From a virus: DNA of 64,000 nucleotides. The DNA lies in IMG/VR virus record IMGVR_UViG_3300023174_000102, positions 1 to 64,000 of that record; one strand, written 5' to 3'. Below the pieces are notes generated by a model that was not told the DNA's origin, made no database searches, and worked only from the letters and a program-made list of their open reading frames with translations. Every line of letters begins with the position of its first letter. Within the stretch, counting starts at the first letter, position 1. Of the stretch, positions 27,001 to 37,380 are shown piece after piece. Made by a program: the position numbers and the translations under genes.

Positions 27001-30000
27001 GCAAACAAGTAAAAACTTTATAATGTATGCAGACGCAGTTGGTCAGGGGGCACTTGCTAGAGAAAAGGTTCTTGCAAGACAGCCAAAGCAACTAAGAGAT
27101 TTAACAGTAAGAAATCAAGAAGCAATACAGGCAATTGCAAATGAGTTACCAAATGCAGCAGCCCTAGCACTACAAACTAAGTCTCCATCACGAAAGATGC
27201 GTAAGGTAGGACAAGATGCAGGGGCTGGATTAGTTCTTGGAGCAAGAGAGTATATTGATGATGCAAAGGCAACAGGACAAGCACTTGGTGCAGCAACAGT
27301 TCAGGGATCGCAGTCAAAGGCTGCAGCATCAAGAACAGCGCTATACGGCACGGGACCAATCGATGCTAATCAAAAGTCAATAAGAAGACAACTACAGTTA
27401 CAGCAAAAGAGAAGTGCACTTGCTCAAAAGTCTGCATACCCAGCATCAGTAATTACAGCAGGATCAGCAGATTCTGCTAAAAAGCAAACACTATCTTCAA
27501 GAATGTCTTCAGTTTCTCAAAAGATAAAAGATAGAAGAGCAGAAAGAAAAGAGGCTGGAAAGAGCATGGGTGCAGGTGGCAAGATGATGGCTGCCTCTGG
27601 TGTCATGATGGCTGCTTCTATGATTCCTGGTCAAGTTGGAGATACCGCTCAAAAACTAATGATGCCTATGATGGCATTAACAGCGGTGATGCCATTGCTA
27701 ACAAGTGCAGTTGGAATTGCTGGTGTTGCTATTGGAGCAGTTGCTGCAACATTATATTATTTTAATCAAAACATAAAGAAGGCCAGAGAAGAAGGAATTG
27801 CTCTTGCAAATGCAATGTCAATGGGAACTAACAAGATTAAAGAACTATCACTTGTTACTGGCAAGGTTTCTGCATCAGAAGCAGCAAAAAGAAAAAGAGA
27901 AACAGTGGTTGCTGGAACATCAGAACAACAAAGACGATCTGGTCAAACAATTTTGCAAAGTGGTTTTGGAAAAACACTTATGTCAGATATCAATACTCAG
28001 GCAAAACAGGGAATGGGTACAGAAGCAATTGGCAAAAATATTTCAACAAACCTTGCTCAAGCAATTATGCAAGGTATTATTACAACAGACCAAGCAAAGA
28101 GTATTGCTTCTGCACTAGGTGAGCAACTGGGTGATTACTCAATCCCAGCAACAATTACTGGAGATCTAGTACAACTTTTAGGTCCAAATGGGGAAAATCT
28201 ATATACAGATCCATTATCAGTGGCACTGACTATTAAAGCCAACACAATGCAAAATGTTCAAGATGCTTTTAGTCAGGCAGTTACTGGAGCAAACGCTGAT
28301 GCAGTTTATAAGTCAATGCCATGGTGGAAAAAAGCGTTTGATGGAGTTGCAGCAGGAATCGCTCCAAATCTTATGCCATTTTCTAACAATGCAGTAGGTG
28401 CAGCAAATGCAAAATTAGATGCAGCAGCAGTTCAAACTGGAGCAATGGCAATTCAACAAAATCAAGCACAAATAGATGCACTAAATAAGCAATATGAAAT
28501 AAAAAAGCAAAATGCAAAAACTGATAAGGAAGCATTAGCCCTTGAGGATGAAAGAAAAGCAAAGGTTGAAAGTTTAAATAGAGCAAACAAACAAAGTCTT
28601 GATGAGGTAAAAACTTTGTCTAAGAGTCTTTCTGGAAAAGAGTTCACAGCAGCAATTAATACATCTATAGATGCTTTGTATAAAGATGCTCCAGAGGCTA
28701 TTAAAACTTTTGTTTCGCAAGCAAAAGATCAACTTGGGACACTTCAAGACACACCGTTTAAGAAAACAATTCAATTAGGTTTTGCTTCTGGAGATTTAAA
28801 TGCAAGCACAGTTTCAAAAATTGTAGCAGCAAGTGCTGAAGATAAAGATTTTTCAAGCAGAATTAATCTTTTGATAGAGCAGCAGGGATTTGCAAATACA
28901 GATATGATTATGCAACTTCTTTCTAAAACAGGAGCAAAAGCATCAACAATAAGCGTAATGTTAAATTATGTAAATACAAACAAAGAGTCATTTGATACAG
29001 ATTTAAATGCAGTTGAGGCTTTATCTAGATTTAAAGACCAGTATGGAATTACTTTAGATCTAAAAACAAATGGTGTAAAGCAAATGCAGATTGCTTCTGC
29101 AGCACTCACAGCAATTGCTCCGCTACCAGAAAAATTAGATTTTGCATTAATTACAAAACTTGCAGGAGAAGACCCAGCGACTTTTGCTGGCGTAAAAGCA
29201 GACTGGGCAGCACTTTCTGAAGGAAAAGATACAATAAATAAAAACTTAGTTGTAAACTATTTAGTTGGAAAGGCTGACCCAAATGTTGTTAATGCAGCAA
29301 ATAATGAATTTAGGGGCAAAGGTCTTTCTGAGAGCACTGGTGTTGCAACATATATTGCAAAGGGTTTTATAACTCCACCAGCAAAAACTTTTGACAAGCC
29401 TACTAATACTAATGACAATAAGGGAATAGATTCATCACCACTAGATGACCTGGTTAAAAGATTAAGAGATGTGAGAAAAAATCAGATCAAGGTTACAGAA
29501 GGATTTGAAGCATCTTCAAAAGCATTAAATAAATTATTTGGTGGAAATAAAACTTTAAAAATATTTAGCGGTATTGAAAATGACATGAGAAAACTAGGTG
29601 CAGGAGAAGACCTTATTGATCTCATTGTTGGAATGGATCCAAAAGATTATGAGAAACAAAAGAATAAGTTATTTAAGTTTGATGAAAAGGGCAATATATC
29701 AGGAATAAAAGATACTGCAAAAAGCATACAGGATGCAATTCAGTCCATTAAACTTGGAGAGTTCGTAAGTGAGCAAGAAAGGATGGCAAGACAAATTGGA
29801 GACCAAACTACAGCGTTAACCAGACTCAAGGCTGCTGGCGTTGAAGGCTCTATTGCTTTAGAGGCTGTGGCAGATGCAACCTTTGCAGCAGCAATTGCAA
29901 ACAAAAAATTAGATGATGGTCAAATAAAAAAGATTGTAAATGCCTGGAGAGAAGCAACAATACAAAAGAAAAATTATGCTGCTGTTGAGGCTATTCAGTC

Positions 30001-31879
30001 TGAAGAAACAGCGCTAGATGATAATGTTACGTTGCTAACAAGAATGACAGAGACCATGGGTCAGTTTAGTCAAGAACAACTTAATGCAATTATGCAAAGC
30101 GAAAACCTTAAGAAAGCATTGGTTAATTTGGCAAGCGTTAAGCCAGGATCAAAAAATTATGAAGATTTCTTAAGGGTGCTTCAAAAAGCATTAAATAAAG
30201 AAAAGGTCCAGTTACAGATTGATGCTGTTTCAATTGAAGGTATGCAAAAGATTTTTGACAGAGGATTCTCAAATGCAATGGATCAGGCAGACGTTAAGCA
30301 AAAAACACTTCAACTAAAGTTTGATATTGATACAGAAGATCTTCAAAACAAAATTGATAAAGCACAGGATGAAATTGATGCTAATCAGTATAAAATAGAT
30401 CAAAAAAATGCAGCACTTCGTGAGATTGAAAAACAAGAGCAAAAAATTAATGATAAGTATGATGAAAGAGTTAAGGCGCTAGATGAAATTGAAAAAGCAA
30501 ATGCTACAATTTCACAGCAGCAAAAGGGTCAACTAACTCTTGCAGAAGCATTAACATCTGGAGATATTGCAGCAGCAGCAAAGGCTGCTCAAGATATGAG
30601 AGCACAGGCAGCAGCAGATGCAGTGACAAAAGAAAAAGATGCTTTAGAGCAGTCTAGACAAGCAGAATTATCAAGAGTCACTCAAGATGGAAAGACTAGA
30701 AAAGACCTTGAGCAAGAGATCAGTGATTTAGAAGATAAGATATTTGATTTGGAAAATAATAAGATTAAGCCAGCACAAGAAGAAATAAGACAAAAGAGTG
30801 TAACCTTAAGAGAAGAAATAAAGCAACTAGATATTTTTAGAAGAGGTTGGGAATTACTTCAAAATCAAGTTGATGTCGCAAGAACAAACAGTGCAAAATT
30901 TTTACAAGAAATGGAAAATGCTAAAAATATTGTAGACAAACTCGTAAAGGCTTATAAGGATGAAAAGGCAGATGTTCTGCTTCCTGCAGGATCGTATACC
31001 CCAAAGCCAGGAGAAACTCCAACACCAGAACCAAAGCCAGGAGAGACCCCAGATCCAAAGCCAGGAGAAACTCCAACACCAGAACCAAAGCCAGGACCAA
31101 ATCCAGAATATCGTGGAAATGCAGGAAGCACTCCAGACAGCGCTGGTACTGGGAATAACGGTTCGGGAACTTCTACTCCTAATGGATTTACAGAAACACC
31201 ACCAACACCCTATACCCCTACATGGATGAATATAGATGATCCTACAGCACGAGGGCATGTAAAAGACCTAGAGACAAACATTGCTGCAAACATAGGAAGA
31301 AATTCTGAACTATTTAATCGTGCAGTAAATAACTTAAAGATTGCAGAAAATGCTGGTACAGGTGCAGCAATGCACTATCAAGATCTTAATAGACTAACAG
31401 ATCAAATGAACCTTGCAAAGAAATATAATACTGGACCAGACTATGCAAAACAGCAGGCTGAACAGTTGGCAGCAAATAAAGCAGCAGCAGCAAAGAAAGC
31501 ACAGGATGAAGCAAACCTTAAAAAGTTTGGCGGAAATGCTGCAGCAGCCCAAGCATTTGGAAACTGGTCTACTGGTGGACTTATTCCTAAATATTTTGCT
31601 GTTGGTGGTTTTGCAAAGGGAACTGATACAGTACCAGCAATGCTAACTCCAGGCGAATTTATAATGAGTAAATATGCTGTAGATTCCTACGGTGTAGATA
31701 ATATGAGAAAAATTAATAATGGTGATTCTATTGGTGGCACAGTGTATAATAATACATATACATTAACAGTTAATGCAAAGACAGATGCAAATCCAAATGA
31801 TATTGCACAGGCAGTAATGTCAACAATTAAAAAGGTTGATGATAGAAGAATCAGAGGAGTATCACTAAATGGCCGATGA
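24056..31879 (+). CDS. Tail tape measure protein
   Basis: A 2607-residue protein that sets tail length and is ejected with the DNA. Residues ~170-480 match the TP901-type tape measure core (MFTTKEQTDEMVSQIQTLAR, MKMAADAAAMGKVGSELTAQ, SALKEGGINASEGANALKSG-like segment). Hydrophobic stretches lie at ~545-585 and ~1190-1240. Long Ala/Lys/Gln helices fill the centre, with strong coiled coil at ~2085-2280. A Pro/Glu/Lys repeat (PKPGETPTPE units) spans ~2316-2350. Two related motifs, GGPTSDSVPIMASNGEAIIS (~670) and GTDTVPAMLTPGEFIMS (~2521), occur; the second is typical of tape measure C-termini. SD is GAGGTG; the gene overlaps the next by 11 bases. Confidence 0.92.
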   Translation: MADVQSNINVNIDTSDALASLKLLQRQISAFHTQMAKSGTAANAVAANQAQNLMNSINATGKFQASMRSVKTSTESFTDALEKNKLTSREYFRYTGAATKTFGRLFKSEFDTISKVARERVKDVQTQYIKMGRGANGALQAIAVRPLTLDMKNLGTQTAMAAQKQQLLNQLLKQGSTNLLNFGKNTQWAGRQLMVGFTVPLTMLGTAAAKTFMAMEEQAIRFKRVYGDMFTTKEQTDEMVSQIQTLAREYTKYGVAVEETMKMAADAAAMGKVGSELTAQVSQATRLAVLGGVEQAQALETTISITNAFGVAAEDLTKKIDFLNAVENQTVVSIEDLTIAIPKAGPVVQQLGGDVEDLAFFLTAMKEGGINASEGANALKSGLASLINPSDKASKMLAGLGINIKGIVEANKGDVKSTVIDFAKALDTLDPLNRARAIEQLFGKFQFSRLSTLFQNVTAEGTQASRVLELTRATTEELAILSERELGKIEETTTYKFKKSIEDLKVTLAPVGEQFLKALTPIVEFASKILDKFNDLGDGSKKFITILTLALGAVGPLALMSFGLLANGIANIIKLFTTLRGGFQKAGSSTQILGEQTNYLTKQQLEASAVAASLDQVHQKLRQTFTSEASAVGALALAYQRALSAQQAFGMPIGMRPGAVAKKFAGGGIVFGPGGPTSDSVPIMASNGEAIISAGIVKKYPGLVNGLIAGNIPGYKNAGIVGSKSVKFGGSDYSLPAGSQTIKAIQAKVDSSIGTVDDIIAQALKNLASETKISTKMFVKEVRSIAQAEGRRVADLGKEFASKSEKRVGGGGAYAAPKSLGSPADQLRRERGAVAAAAEMAPARASAKAIRRTMEKYGATQSQIANATQIDRSHTVAVSKEQKGVKTGIKTGMKSPAWNSAVWTPQTGAENNSILESLKKSEKYRKVYQEYLVKTGATEKQIASIMSNVNNGVALTEEQLSIQGKALRKIAADSQTNAAIEKQTSKNFIMYADAVGQGALAREKVLARQPKQLRDLTVRNQEAIQAIANELPNAAALALQTKSPSRKMRKVGQDAGAGLVLGAREYIDDAKATGQALGAATVQGSQSKAAASRTALYGTGPIDANQKSIRRQLQLQQKRSALAQKSAYPASVITAGSADSAKKQTLSSRMSSVSQKIKDRRAERKEAGKSMGAGGKMMAASGVMMAASMIPGQVGDTAQKLMMPMMALTAVMPLLTSAVGIAGVAIGAVAATLYYFNQNIKKAREEGIALANAMSMGTNKIKELSLVTGKVSASEAAKRKRETVVAGTSEQQRRSGQTILQSGFGKTLMSDINTQAKQGMGTEAIGKNISTNLAQAIMQGIITTDQAKSIASALGEQLGDYSIPATITGDLVQLLGPNGENLYTDPLSVALTIKANTMQNVQDAFSQAVTGANADAVYKSMPWWKKAFDGVAAGIAPNLMPFSNNAVGAANAKLDAAAVQTGAMAIQQNQAQIDALNKQYEIKKQNAKTDKEALALEDERKAKVESLNRANKQSLDEVKTLSKSLSGKEFTAAINTSIDALYKDAPEAIKTFVSQAKDQLGTLQDTPFKKTIQLGFASGDLNASTVSKIVAASAEDKDFSSRINLLIEQQGFANTDMIMQLLSKTGAKASTISVMLNYVNTNKESFDTDLNAVEALSRFKDQYGITLDLKTNGVKQMQIASAALTAIAPLPEKLDFALITKLAGEDPATFAGVKADWAALSEGKDTINKNLVVNYLVGKADPNVVNAANNEFRGKGLSESTGVATYIAKGFITPPAKTFDKPTNTNDNKGIDSSPLDDLVKRLRDVRKNQIKVTEGFEASSKALNKLFGGNKTLKIFSGIENDMRKLGAGEDLIDLIVGMDPKDYEKQKNKLFKFDEKGNISGIKDTAKSIQDAIQSIKLGEFVSEQERMARQIGDQTTALTRLKAAGVEGSIALEAVADATFAAAIANKKLDDGQIKKIVNAWREATIQKKNYAAVEAIQSEETALDDNVTLLTRMTETMGQFSQEQLNAIMQSENLKKALVNLASVKPGSKNYEDFLRVLQKALNKEKVQLQIDAVSIEGMQKIFDRGFSNAMDQADVKQKTLQLKFDIDTEDLQNKIDKAQDEIDANQYKIDQKNAALREIEKQEQKINDKYDERVKALDEIEKANATISQQQKGQLTLAEALTSGDIAAAAKAAQDMRAQAAADAVTKEKDALEQSRQAELSRVTQDGKTRKDLEQEISDLEDKIFDLENNKIKPAQEEIRQKSVTLREEIKQLDIFRRGWELLQNQVDVARTNSAKFLQEMENAKNIVDKLVKAYKDEKADVLLPAGSYTPKPGETPTPEPKPGETPDPKPGETPTPEPKPGPNPEYRGNAGSTPDSAGTGNNGSGTSTPNGFTETPPTPYTPTWMNIDDPTARGHVKDLETNIAANIGRNSELFNRAVNNLKIAENAGTGAAMHYQDLNRLTDQMNLAKKYNTGPDYAKQQAEQLAANKAAAAKKAQDEANLKKFGGNAAAAQAFGNWSTGGLIPKYFAVGGFAKGTDTVPAMLTPGEFIMSKYAVDSYGVDNMRKINNGDSIGGTVYNNTYTLTVNAKTDANPNDIAQAVMSTIKKVDDRRIRGVSLNGR
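30999..31100 (+). repeat. Pro/Glu/Lys repeat in the tape measure gene
   Basis: Units of CCAAAGCCAGGAGAAACTCC type encode repeated PKPGETP and PTPEPKPGE. The 3' half of the gene switches here from coiled coil to a short C-terminal domain, so this is probably a flexible hinge. Confidence 0.8.
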
Positions 31880-32510
31880 GCAGATAGATCCTAGGGCAAC
31901 ATATATCCAAGGTCGTAGGAAATACAACAGACCAAGCGGAATGCTTTGGTCTGAAAACTCTGGCACATTGCAAAATGGTTTATACATTCCTTACGGATAT
32001 GAGGTTGGGGTAGACCCAGAAAGCGTTGAGGATCAAACCTTACTAGATCAATTTATCTTTATTACCGATGATAACAGACAGCCACTAGAGTTTTCAGAAG
32101 AAAGAATTGAAAAGCGTGAAAGAATGATTAATGGTCGCATGAGATCATATCATATTGCAGATAAACTTACACTAAGCACAAGTTGGAATATGATTCCATC
32201 TAGATCTCATTCAAACGTACCAGCATTTGATACTGCCACAGGGGTATCTCCATATAAATCTTACACGACTGATGGAGGAGCAGGTGGAGCAGATATGCTT
32301 GAGTGGTATGACTCTCACAAAGGTTCTTTTTGGGTATTTCTTGCATACGATAGAAAGGGCATATTCAAGGGCACACCAGAGCCTTACGATCATCTAGGAC
32401 AATATAATCAACTTATTGAAATGTTTATTAGTGATTTTTCATACTCTGTTGAAAAACGAGGAAGCAATTTTGACTACTGGAATGTCTCAATAAGTTTGGA
32501 AGAGGTATAA
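31869..32510 (+). CDS. Distal tail-like protein
   Basis: A 213-residue protein directly after the tape measure gene, where the distal tail protein (hub that starts the tail tip) normally sits. It has a beta-rich middle (RSYHIADKLTLSTSWNMIPS), AGGADMLEWYDSHKGSFWVF and a closing strand FDYWNVSISLEEV. The last strand with 'W.V.I.LEEV' is usual at the end of such tail-tip domains. It overlaps the tape measure gene by 11 bases, and the next gene by one base (TAATG), so it is translationally coupled. Confidence 0.6.
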   Translation: MADEQIDPRATYIQGRRKYNRPSGMLWSENSGTLQNGLYIPYGYEVGVDPESVEDQTLLDQFIFITDDNRQPLEFSEERIEKRERMINGRMRSYHIADKLTLSTSWNMIPSRSHSNVPAFDTATGVSPYKSYTTDGGAGGADMLEWYDSHKGSFWVFLAYDRKGIFKGTPEPYDHLGQYNQLIEMFISDFSYSVEKRGSNFDYWNVSISLEEV

Positions 32511-35500
32511 TGTTTGAAGATAAAGACCTGCAAACATTTTTAGAGACTTCTTCGACGGTACGTAATAAGTCAATAATTACAGCAGAATGGAATATGAATA
32601 TACCAACCAATATCAAACATATTGGTAATTATAGATATAGACCAACAGATCCTTCTTCTATTTATTCTTCTTTGCCCACAAGTTTTGACATTAATGATGA
32701 TGGAAATTTTTATACAGGGGCAACTGATGCAGATGTTCTAGTTGATGGAACTTTTGACAATGATGACATTCCTACAACATTTTTAACAAAAAAAGAAAAA
32801 TTAAAAACTCTTTATTCTTTAGAGGCATGCTTTGAACAGTTCAGACCAAGGTCTGGAATTAATAAGGCTGCATTTTTTGAAAATGGAAAACTACACCATC
32901 CAAACCTATACATGGCAGACCGACCAAGATATTATATGCCAGATAAAAATGATAAGTTTAAATACTGGACATCTTATAGAACTGAATTAGGACAAGAGTA
33001 CGGAATTGCCTCAAAAGTCAGAGGCTCGCAAAACTCTATAGAAGATGCCTGCCCATTTGTTGTTTATAAAGAAAAGGTCCCAACAAATAGAGTTGTTGTA
33101 AAAATGCAAACACATACTGGAACAGAAAATCTTGGTCCATTCTCATCACCCACAGGCGCATTTGCAGATCCATTTTTTGGAGAACTAAATCAAAAGGTCC
33201 CTAATAGATGGAAAATTCAATTTTTAAAAGAAGGAAACTGGGAAGACGTAATTTCTTTTAACCCTGCGACAAGAAGAGCAGACGGATCACCTATTATTAG
33301 TAGTGATGGATATGTTGAAATTGCTTACGGACTAGTTGTTCCAGATGAGTGGAGATCAAACTTTGTATTTGCAGAAATATATGCAAGCATATCTTTGCTT
33401 CCAGAACAGTCTGTTGTTGGATATGCTTATCTTATTAAAGAAAATGAAAATGATATAGGTAAGTTTTATATTTGGAATGGAACAGACTATACAATAATAA
33501 CCCCAAAATATGGCTGGTATGTTCAGGATGAAACAGTAAATAGACTAACAAACTTTGTGACAGATGCAACATCTCCAAATGTATTCATAAAGTCTTTGGA
33601 TGGTAAGGCACAGTACAGAGAGTTTGAATACATCTCTGGAATTAGAATTGTTGTTCAGTCAATGAATGTAAAAGATTCAACATTTGATTTAATAGAAATA
33701 TCTCCAAGACTTGCTATGAATGTTTCTGATAAAACCTTGGACTATTCAATCAATAAGAGCGCATCAGATCTTGGCATAAGCGGTTTGCCAGTTGGACAAT
33801 TAATTGCTTCTAATGGAAGCATTAATATATTTGATTACGATCAAGCATTTAATGAAAACAACTCATCAAGTATAATAGCAAAATATGTAAATAGACATGT
33901 TCAGTTTAAATTTTATGAAGTAATCGTTGATGTTGCTGGATGGGATTATTATGTTCCAATGAAAACCCTTTACTCTGATTCATTTCCAAAGCAAGACCTT
34001 ATGGGAAAAACAGTCTCTCTTTCTTTAAGAGATATGTATTGGTATTTAGAATCAATTACTGCTCCACAAATATTGATGACAGAGGTATCAGTTAGTTCTG
34101 CAGTTTCTCTTTTGCTAGACTATATTGGATTTTCTAACTATACTTTTAAAAGAGTTGAAAATGAAAAAGAAATAATAATTCCATACTTTTTTGTTGGACC
34201 AGATAAAAGTGTTGCAGAAATTCTTCAAGACTTAGCCGTCTCAACTCAGACTGCAATGTTCTTTGATGAATATAACAACTTTGTTATGATGAGCAAAGAT
34301 TATATTATGCCAACTGCAGTTCAAAGACCAGTCACATTTGAACTCAAGGGAACTGTAGATTTAGTTCAGGATAAAGAAATTAAAAACAAAAGTACTAATA
34401 CTAAACTTGCAAATGTTATTTCTGTTTCTACCCAGCCTAATAATGTTTATAACGACGGTGTTATTAACTACACAACAAGGCACATACAAAGATCTATAGG
34501 TTCTTTAAGGCAGGCTAGTCTTTTAGATGATGAAAGATTTTACACCTATAAGCCTGCCTTGCTGTGGGAAGTATCTGGCACAGAAAATACAAAGTCCATA
34601 AACAATGAAGTCAATACACAGTCTTCTTATGTCCTTAGTGCTATACCTTTAAACTCCTATCTTTCAGCAGATGTTCCAGTTGTAAAAAATAATATTGTAA
34701 TAAATAATACATTTAGTCTTGGCGAGGCTGCATATTGGATTACAAGATATAATGGATACTTTTATTCTCAAGGAGAAATTATTAAATATGATGCAGTTCA
34801 GTATAATGTCACTGGCTTTGGAAATGTTTGGATAACATCAGTAGAAGACTATCAAAATTATTTTTCTAAACTTCCATTTAATGGAAAGATATATCCAACT
34901 GGTCTAGTAAGAATTTACTCTGAGCCAAAATACTTTGAACAGTCTGGAGTTACTAAATTACAAAATGGGGATGTTCAAAAACATGGTCGTGGACAATTTG
35001 GAACAACAATTGTTGCTCATACTGCTGGCATATCTGATTACTGGAAATCTGATGATAATGTAAAAGGTTGTTACATGTCTTCTGAATATCTTTTTGACAA
35101 AAAGCAAGTGCCTGCTGTAACACTTGTAGATTCTGCTGGAAAACTAACAGACACTAACATTTCTTCTGATGCCCTAGCAAGATCATCAACACGAACAGGA
35201 ATTATTAAAAACTTTATGTCCACTGCAAATGTTGGAGAGATAACAACAAAAACTCAGCAGATTCCTGGGTCAATTCAATCATCAGCACTTTCATTAACTG
35301 GTCCTAACTTTACAACAAAAGAAAAGCCAAGAGATTTCATTTCTTATGTTCATAAGTCATTACAGGATAAAAAGTATAAGCACTTTGGAACAAGAGTAAG
35401 AATCATTGGAAAAATAGAAAGCAATCAGGATCGTGGACAAACCTCAAATGGCTCTTCAACTTATTATGTTGTAACTGGGTCAACACCAGATAAAAACATT

Positions 35501-36799
35501 AATATTGCAGGCGGGTCTGCAGGCATTGGAGTAATGGTAAATCCAACAACAAATGTGGGATACTATTTTGAAATAGCAGCCCTGGGTCTTGGTGATTTAT
35601 CAAAAAAACAAAGACAAACTGTTAGCAATGTTTTCTTTTATAAAATAAAATCTGATGATGGAAAAGCAGTGCCAGTTGGCTTATGGGAGGGTCTGGCTAA
35701 GATTACTGTTGATGATGGTAATTTTACTGGTCAGTCAAGAGTGTTTTCTGAGGAAAATCCAACGGTATATGATCTAGCAGTAGAGTATGAAGATATAGGA
35801 CAAACAAGAAGATTTTATCTATACATTAATGGCAAACTAATAAAAACAGTAGACGACAATGAACCACTACCAGTATACTCTGAGGTAGCATTATTTACAA
35901 GAGGATCTTCAAGAGCAATGTTTGAAAATGTTTATGCTTTATGCAACAACTATTCTCAAAACACTTCTTTCTCTTTGGGTGCCCCAGTTAACTCAGTATT
36001 TGGAGATTCTGAAATTGATGCAAATGAGTCTTTCCGTAAGTATGCAATGAGTGGTTTGATACAAAATACATACCTTGCTGGCATTGGTTCTTCAGAACCA
36101 CCAAAGTACAACATCTATTTTGAAGAGTTTGGAAGCATTATGAGAGAAGCAGCAGTTTTTAACTTTAAGTATGATAAAGCATACCCAGCACTAACTGCAA
36201 AGATATCTCCAACATTTAATAAGATAAAAGGCTATGTTGTTTCTGGATTTAGAGCAGGATCGTATGGAGCAGAGTTTATTATTTTCAATGCAACAGACAC
36301 GGCTCTTAGCCTAGATGAGACAAGCGGAAACTATTTAAGAGTTCAAGGAATTACATTTACTCAACAATCAAATAATAATTTAACGGTAGATGATTATTTT
36401 AATAAAAATACTCTTGAGTCAAATCCTCAGTTTGTAGCAGATAAGTTAATTTCAAACCCATACAAGTTTAAACAAGATTATCAAGACATAAAGTTGAGCA
36501 GAATGACTTACGGCAAAAAAGATTTTTCTTTAAATACACCATACATACAGTCACAAGATGAAGCATCAGGCCTAATGAAATGGATGATTGAAAAAACAAT
36601 GAAGCCAAGAAAATCTATTGGGGTTAAAATATTTTCAATACCTACAATTCAATTAGGAGATATTGTTAGCCTAGACTACAAAGAAAATGATATAAGCATG
36701 GCATCAAGTGCTTCTACCAGATTTGTTGTTTATAATATTGAATTTTCAAGAAGTTCAGATGGACCAGAAATGACATTATTTTTAAGTGAGGTGGCATAG
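32510..36799 (+). CDS. Large tail-tip / baseplate hub protein
   Basis: A 1429-residue protein without signal peptide. The first half is hub-like, with long beta stretches, DKTLDYSINKSASDLGISGL near ~410 and VSLSLRDMYWYLESITAPQI near ~500. Residues ~940-1130 hold a lectin/LamG-like segment (HFGTRVRIIGKIESNQDRGQ, GVMVNPTTNVGYYFEIAALG, RRFYLYINGKLIKTVDDNE). The C-terminus (FSIPTIQLGDIVSLDYKEN, then VVYNIEFSRSSDGPEMTLFL) matches the closing barrel found in tail-tip hub proteins. Position two genes after the tape measure fits a tail-associated or hub role. Confidence 0.7.
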   Translation: MFEDKDLQTFLETSSTVRNKSIITAEWNMNIPTNIKHIGNYRYRPTDPSSIYSSLPTSFDINDDGNFYTGATDADVLVDGTFDNDDIPTTFLTKKEKLKTLYSLEACFEQFRPRSGINKAAFFENGKLHHPNLYMADRPRYYMPDKNDKFKYWTSYRTELGQEYGIASKVRGSQNSIEDACPFVVYKEKVPTNRVVVKMQTHTGTENLGPFSSPTGAFADPFFGELNQKVPNRWKIQFLKEGNWEDVISFNPATRRADGSPIISSDGYVEIAYGLVVPDEWRSNFVFAEIYASISLLPEQSVVGYAYLIKENENDIGKFYIWNGTDYTIITPKYGWYVQDETVNRLTNFVTDATSPNVFIKSLDGKAQYREFEYISGIRIVVQSMNVKDSTFDLIEISPRLAMNVSDKTLDYSINKSASDLGISGLPVGQLIASNGSINIFDYDQAFNENNSSSIIAKYVNRHVQFKFYEVIVDVAGWDYYVPMKTLYSDSFPKQDLMGKTVSLSLRDMYWYLESITAPQILMTEVSVSSAVSLLLDYIGFSNYTFKRVENEKEIIIPYFFVGPDKSVAEILQDLAVSTQTAMFFDEYNNFVMMSKDYIMPTAVQRPVTFELKGTVDLVQDKEIKNKSTNTKLANVISVSTQPNNVYNDGVINYTTRHIQRSIGSLRQASLLDDERFYTYKPALLWEVSGTENTKSINNEVNTQSSYVLSAIPLNSYLSADVPVVKNNIVINNTFSLGEAAYWITRYNGYFYSQGEIIKYDAVQYNVTGFGNVWITSVEDYQNYFSKLPFNGKIYPTGLVRIYSEPKYFEQSGVTKLQNGDVQKHGRGQFGTTIVAHTAGISDYWKSDDNVKGCYMSSEYLFDKKQVPAVTLVDSAGKLTDTNISSDALARSSTRTGIIKNFMSTANVGEITTKTQQIPGSIQSSALSLTGPNFTTKEKPRDFISYVHKSLQDKKYKHFGTRVRIIGKIESNQDRGQTSNGSSTYYVVTGSTPDKNINIAGGSAGIGVMVNPTTNVGYYFEIAALGLGDLSKKQRQTVSNVFFYKIKSDDGKAVPVGLWEGLAKITVDDGNFTGQSRVFSEENPTVYDLAVEYEDIGQTRRFYLYINGKLIKTVDDNEPLPVYSEVALFTRGSSRAMFENVYALCNNYSQNTSFSLGAPVNSVFGDSEIDANESFRKYAMSGLIQNTYLAGIGSSEPPKYNIYFEEFGSIMREAAVFNFKYDKAYPALTAKISPTFNKIKGYVVSGFRAGSYGAEFIIFNATDTALSLDETSGNYLRVQGITFTQQSNNNLTVDDYFNKNTLESNPQFVADKLISNPYKFKQDYQDIKLSRMTYGKKDFSLNTPYIQSQDEASGLMKWMIEKTMKPRKSIGVKIFSIPTIQLGDIVSLDYKENDISMASSASTRFVVYNIEFSRSSDGPEMTLFLSEVA

Positions 36800-37368
36800 T
36801 GACAAGTCTTATTGATGGTGGCGGTGAGCCATTAAACCCAACTGCAGCCCTTCCAGAAGCAATAGCAAAAGAAGACACTAAGTCTATCAAGGTTGCAACG
36901 CCAGACCTTATTCTTTTTAATGATGATGTTATGTCTATTGAGATAATGACAGACCTTATCTTTGAAGATATTGGTGGGTATGAACTTGCTACTATATCTA
37001 GGCATGACTTGGTAAATGGTCAAAAGGTTATTTATACCCCAATCAAAAATTTAACAGACCTATATTTACAATATAATCCAAACAATGTTTTAAGGCTTCA
37101 GGCCTCTGACTCATACCTTAAGTCTTTATCTTTATCAATTTTTGATCATCTTCCAATTTGTGGAACTGGATACGATATATTTCCACCAGACAGCAATCCA
37201 GATGAAAAAGATAAGACAAAGTGGAAAAAAGTTCCTAACTGTAAATCAGTGTACATTGACCCATTAACTGGCGATTTGGTTATTAATTTAGTTAATGTTA
37301 AAGAAAATGAGCAGGCAGAGGTTCAGGTACTAACTAGTGGAGAAATTTTTGATGATACAATATATTAA
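36799..37368 (+). CDS. Hypothetical tail protein (GTG start)
   Basis: A 189-residue protein that starts with GTG overlapping the previous stop (TAGTG). SIEIMTDLIFEDIGGYELAT and PIKNLTDLYLQYNPNN are visible, and the middle has FDHLPICGTGYDIFPPDSNP with two Cys 66 bases apart. The C-terminus is beta-rich (LTGDLVINLVNVKENEQAEV). It belongs to the tail-tip operon. No family recognised; small structural part of the baseplate is the likeliest role. Confidence 0.6.
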   Translation: MTSLIDGGGEPLNPTAALPEAIAKEDTKSIKVATPDLILFNDDVMSIEIMTDLIFEDIGGYELATISRHDLVNGQKVIYTPIKNLTDLYLQYNPNNVLRLQASDSYLKSLSLSIFDHLPICGTGYDIFPPDSNPDEKDKTKWKKVPNCKSVYIDPLTGDLVINLVNVKENEQAEVQVLTSGEIFDDTIY

Positions 37369-37380
37369 TGGGAGTGATTA

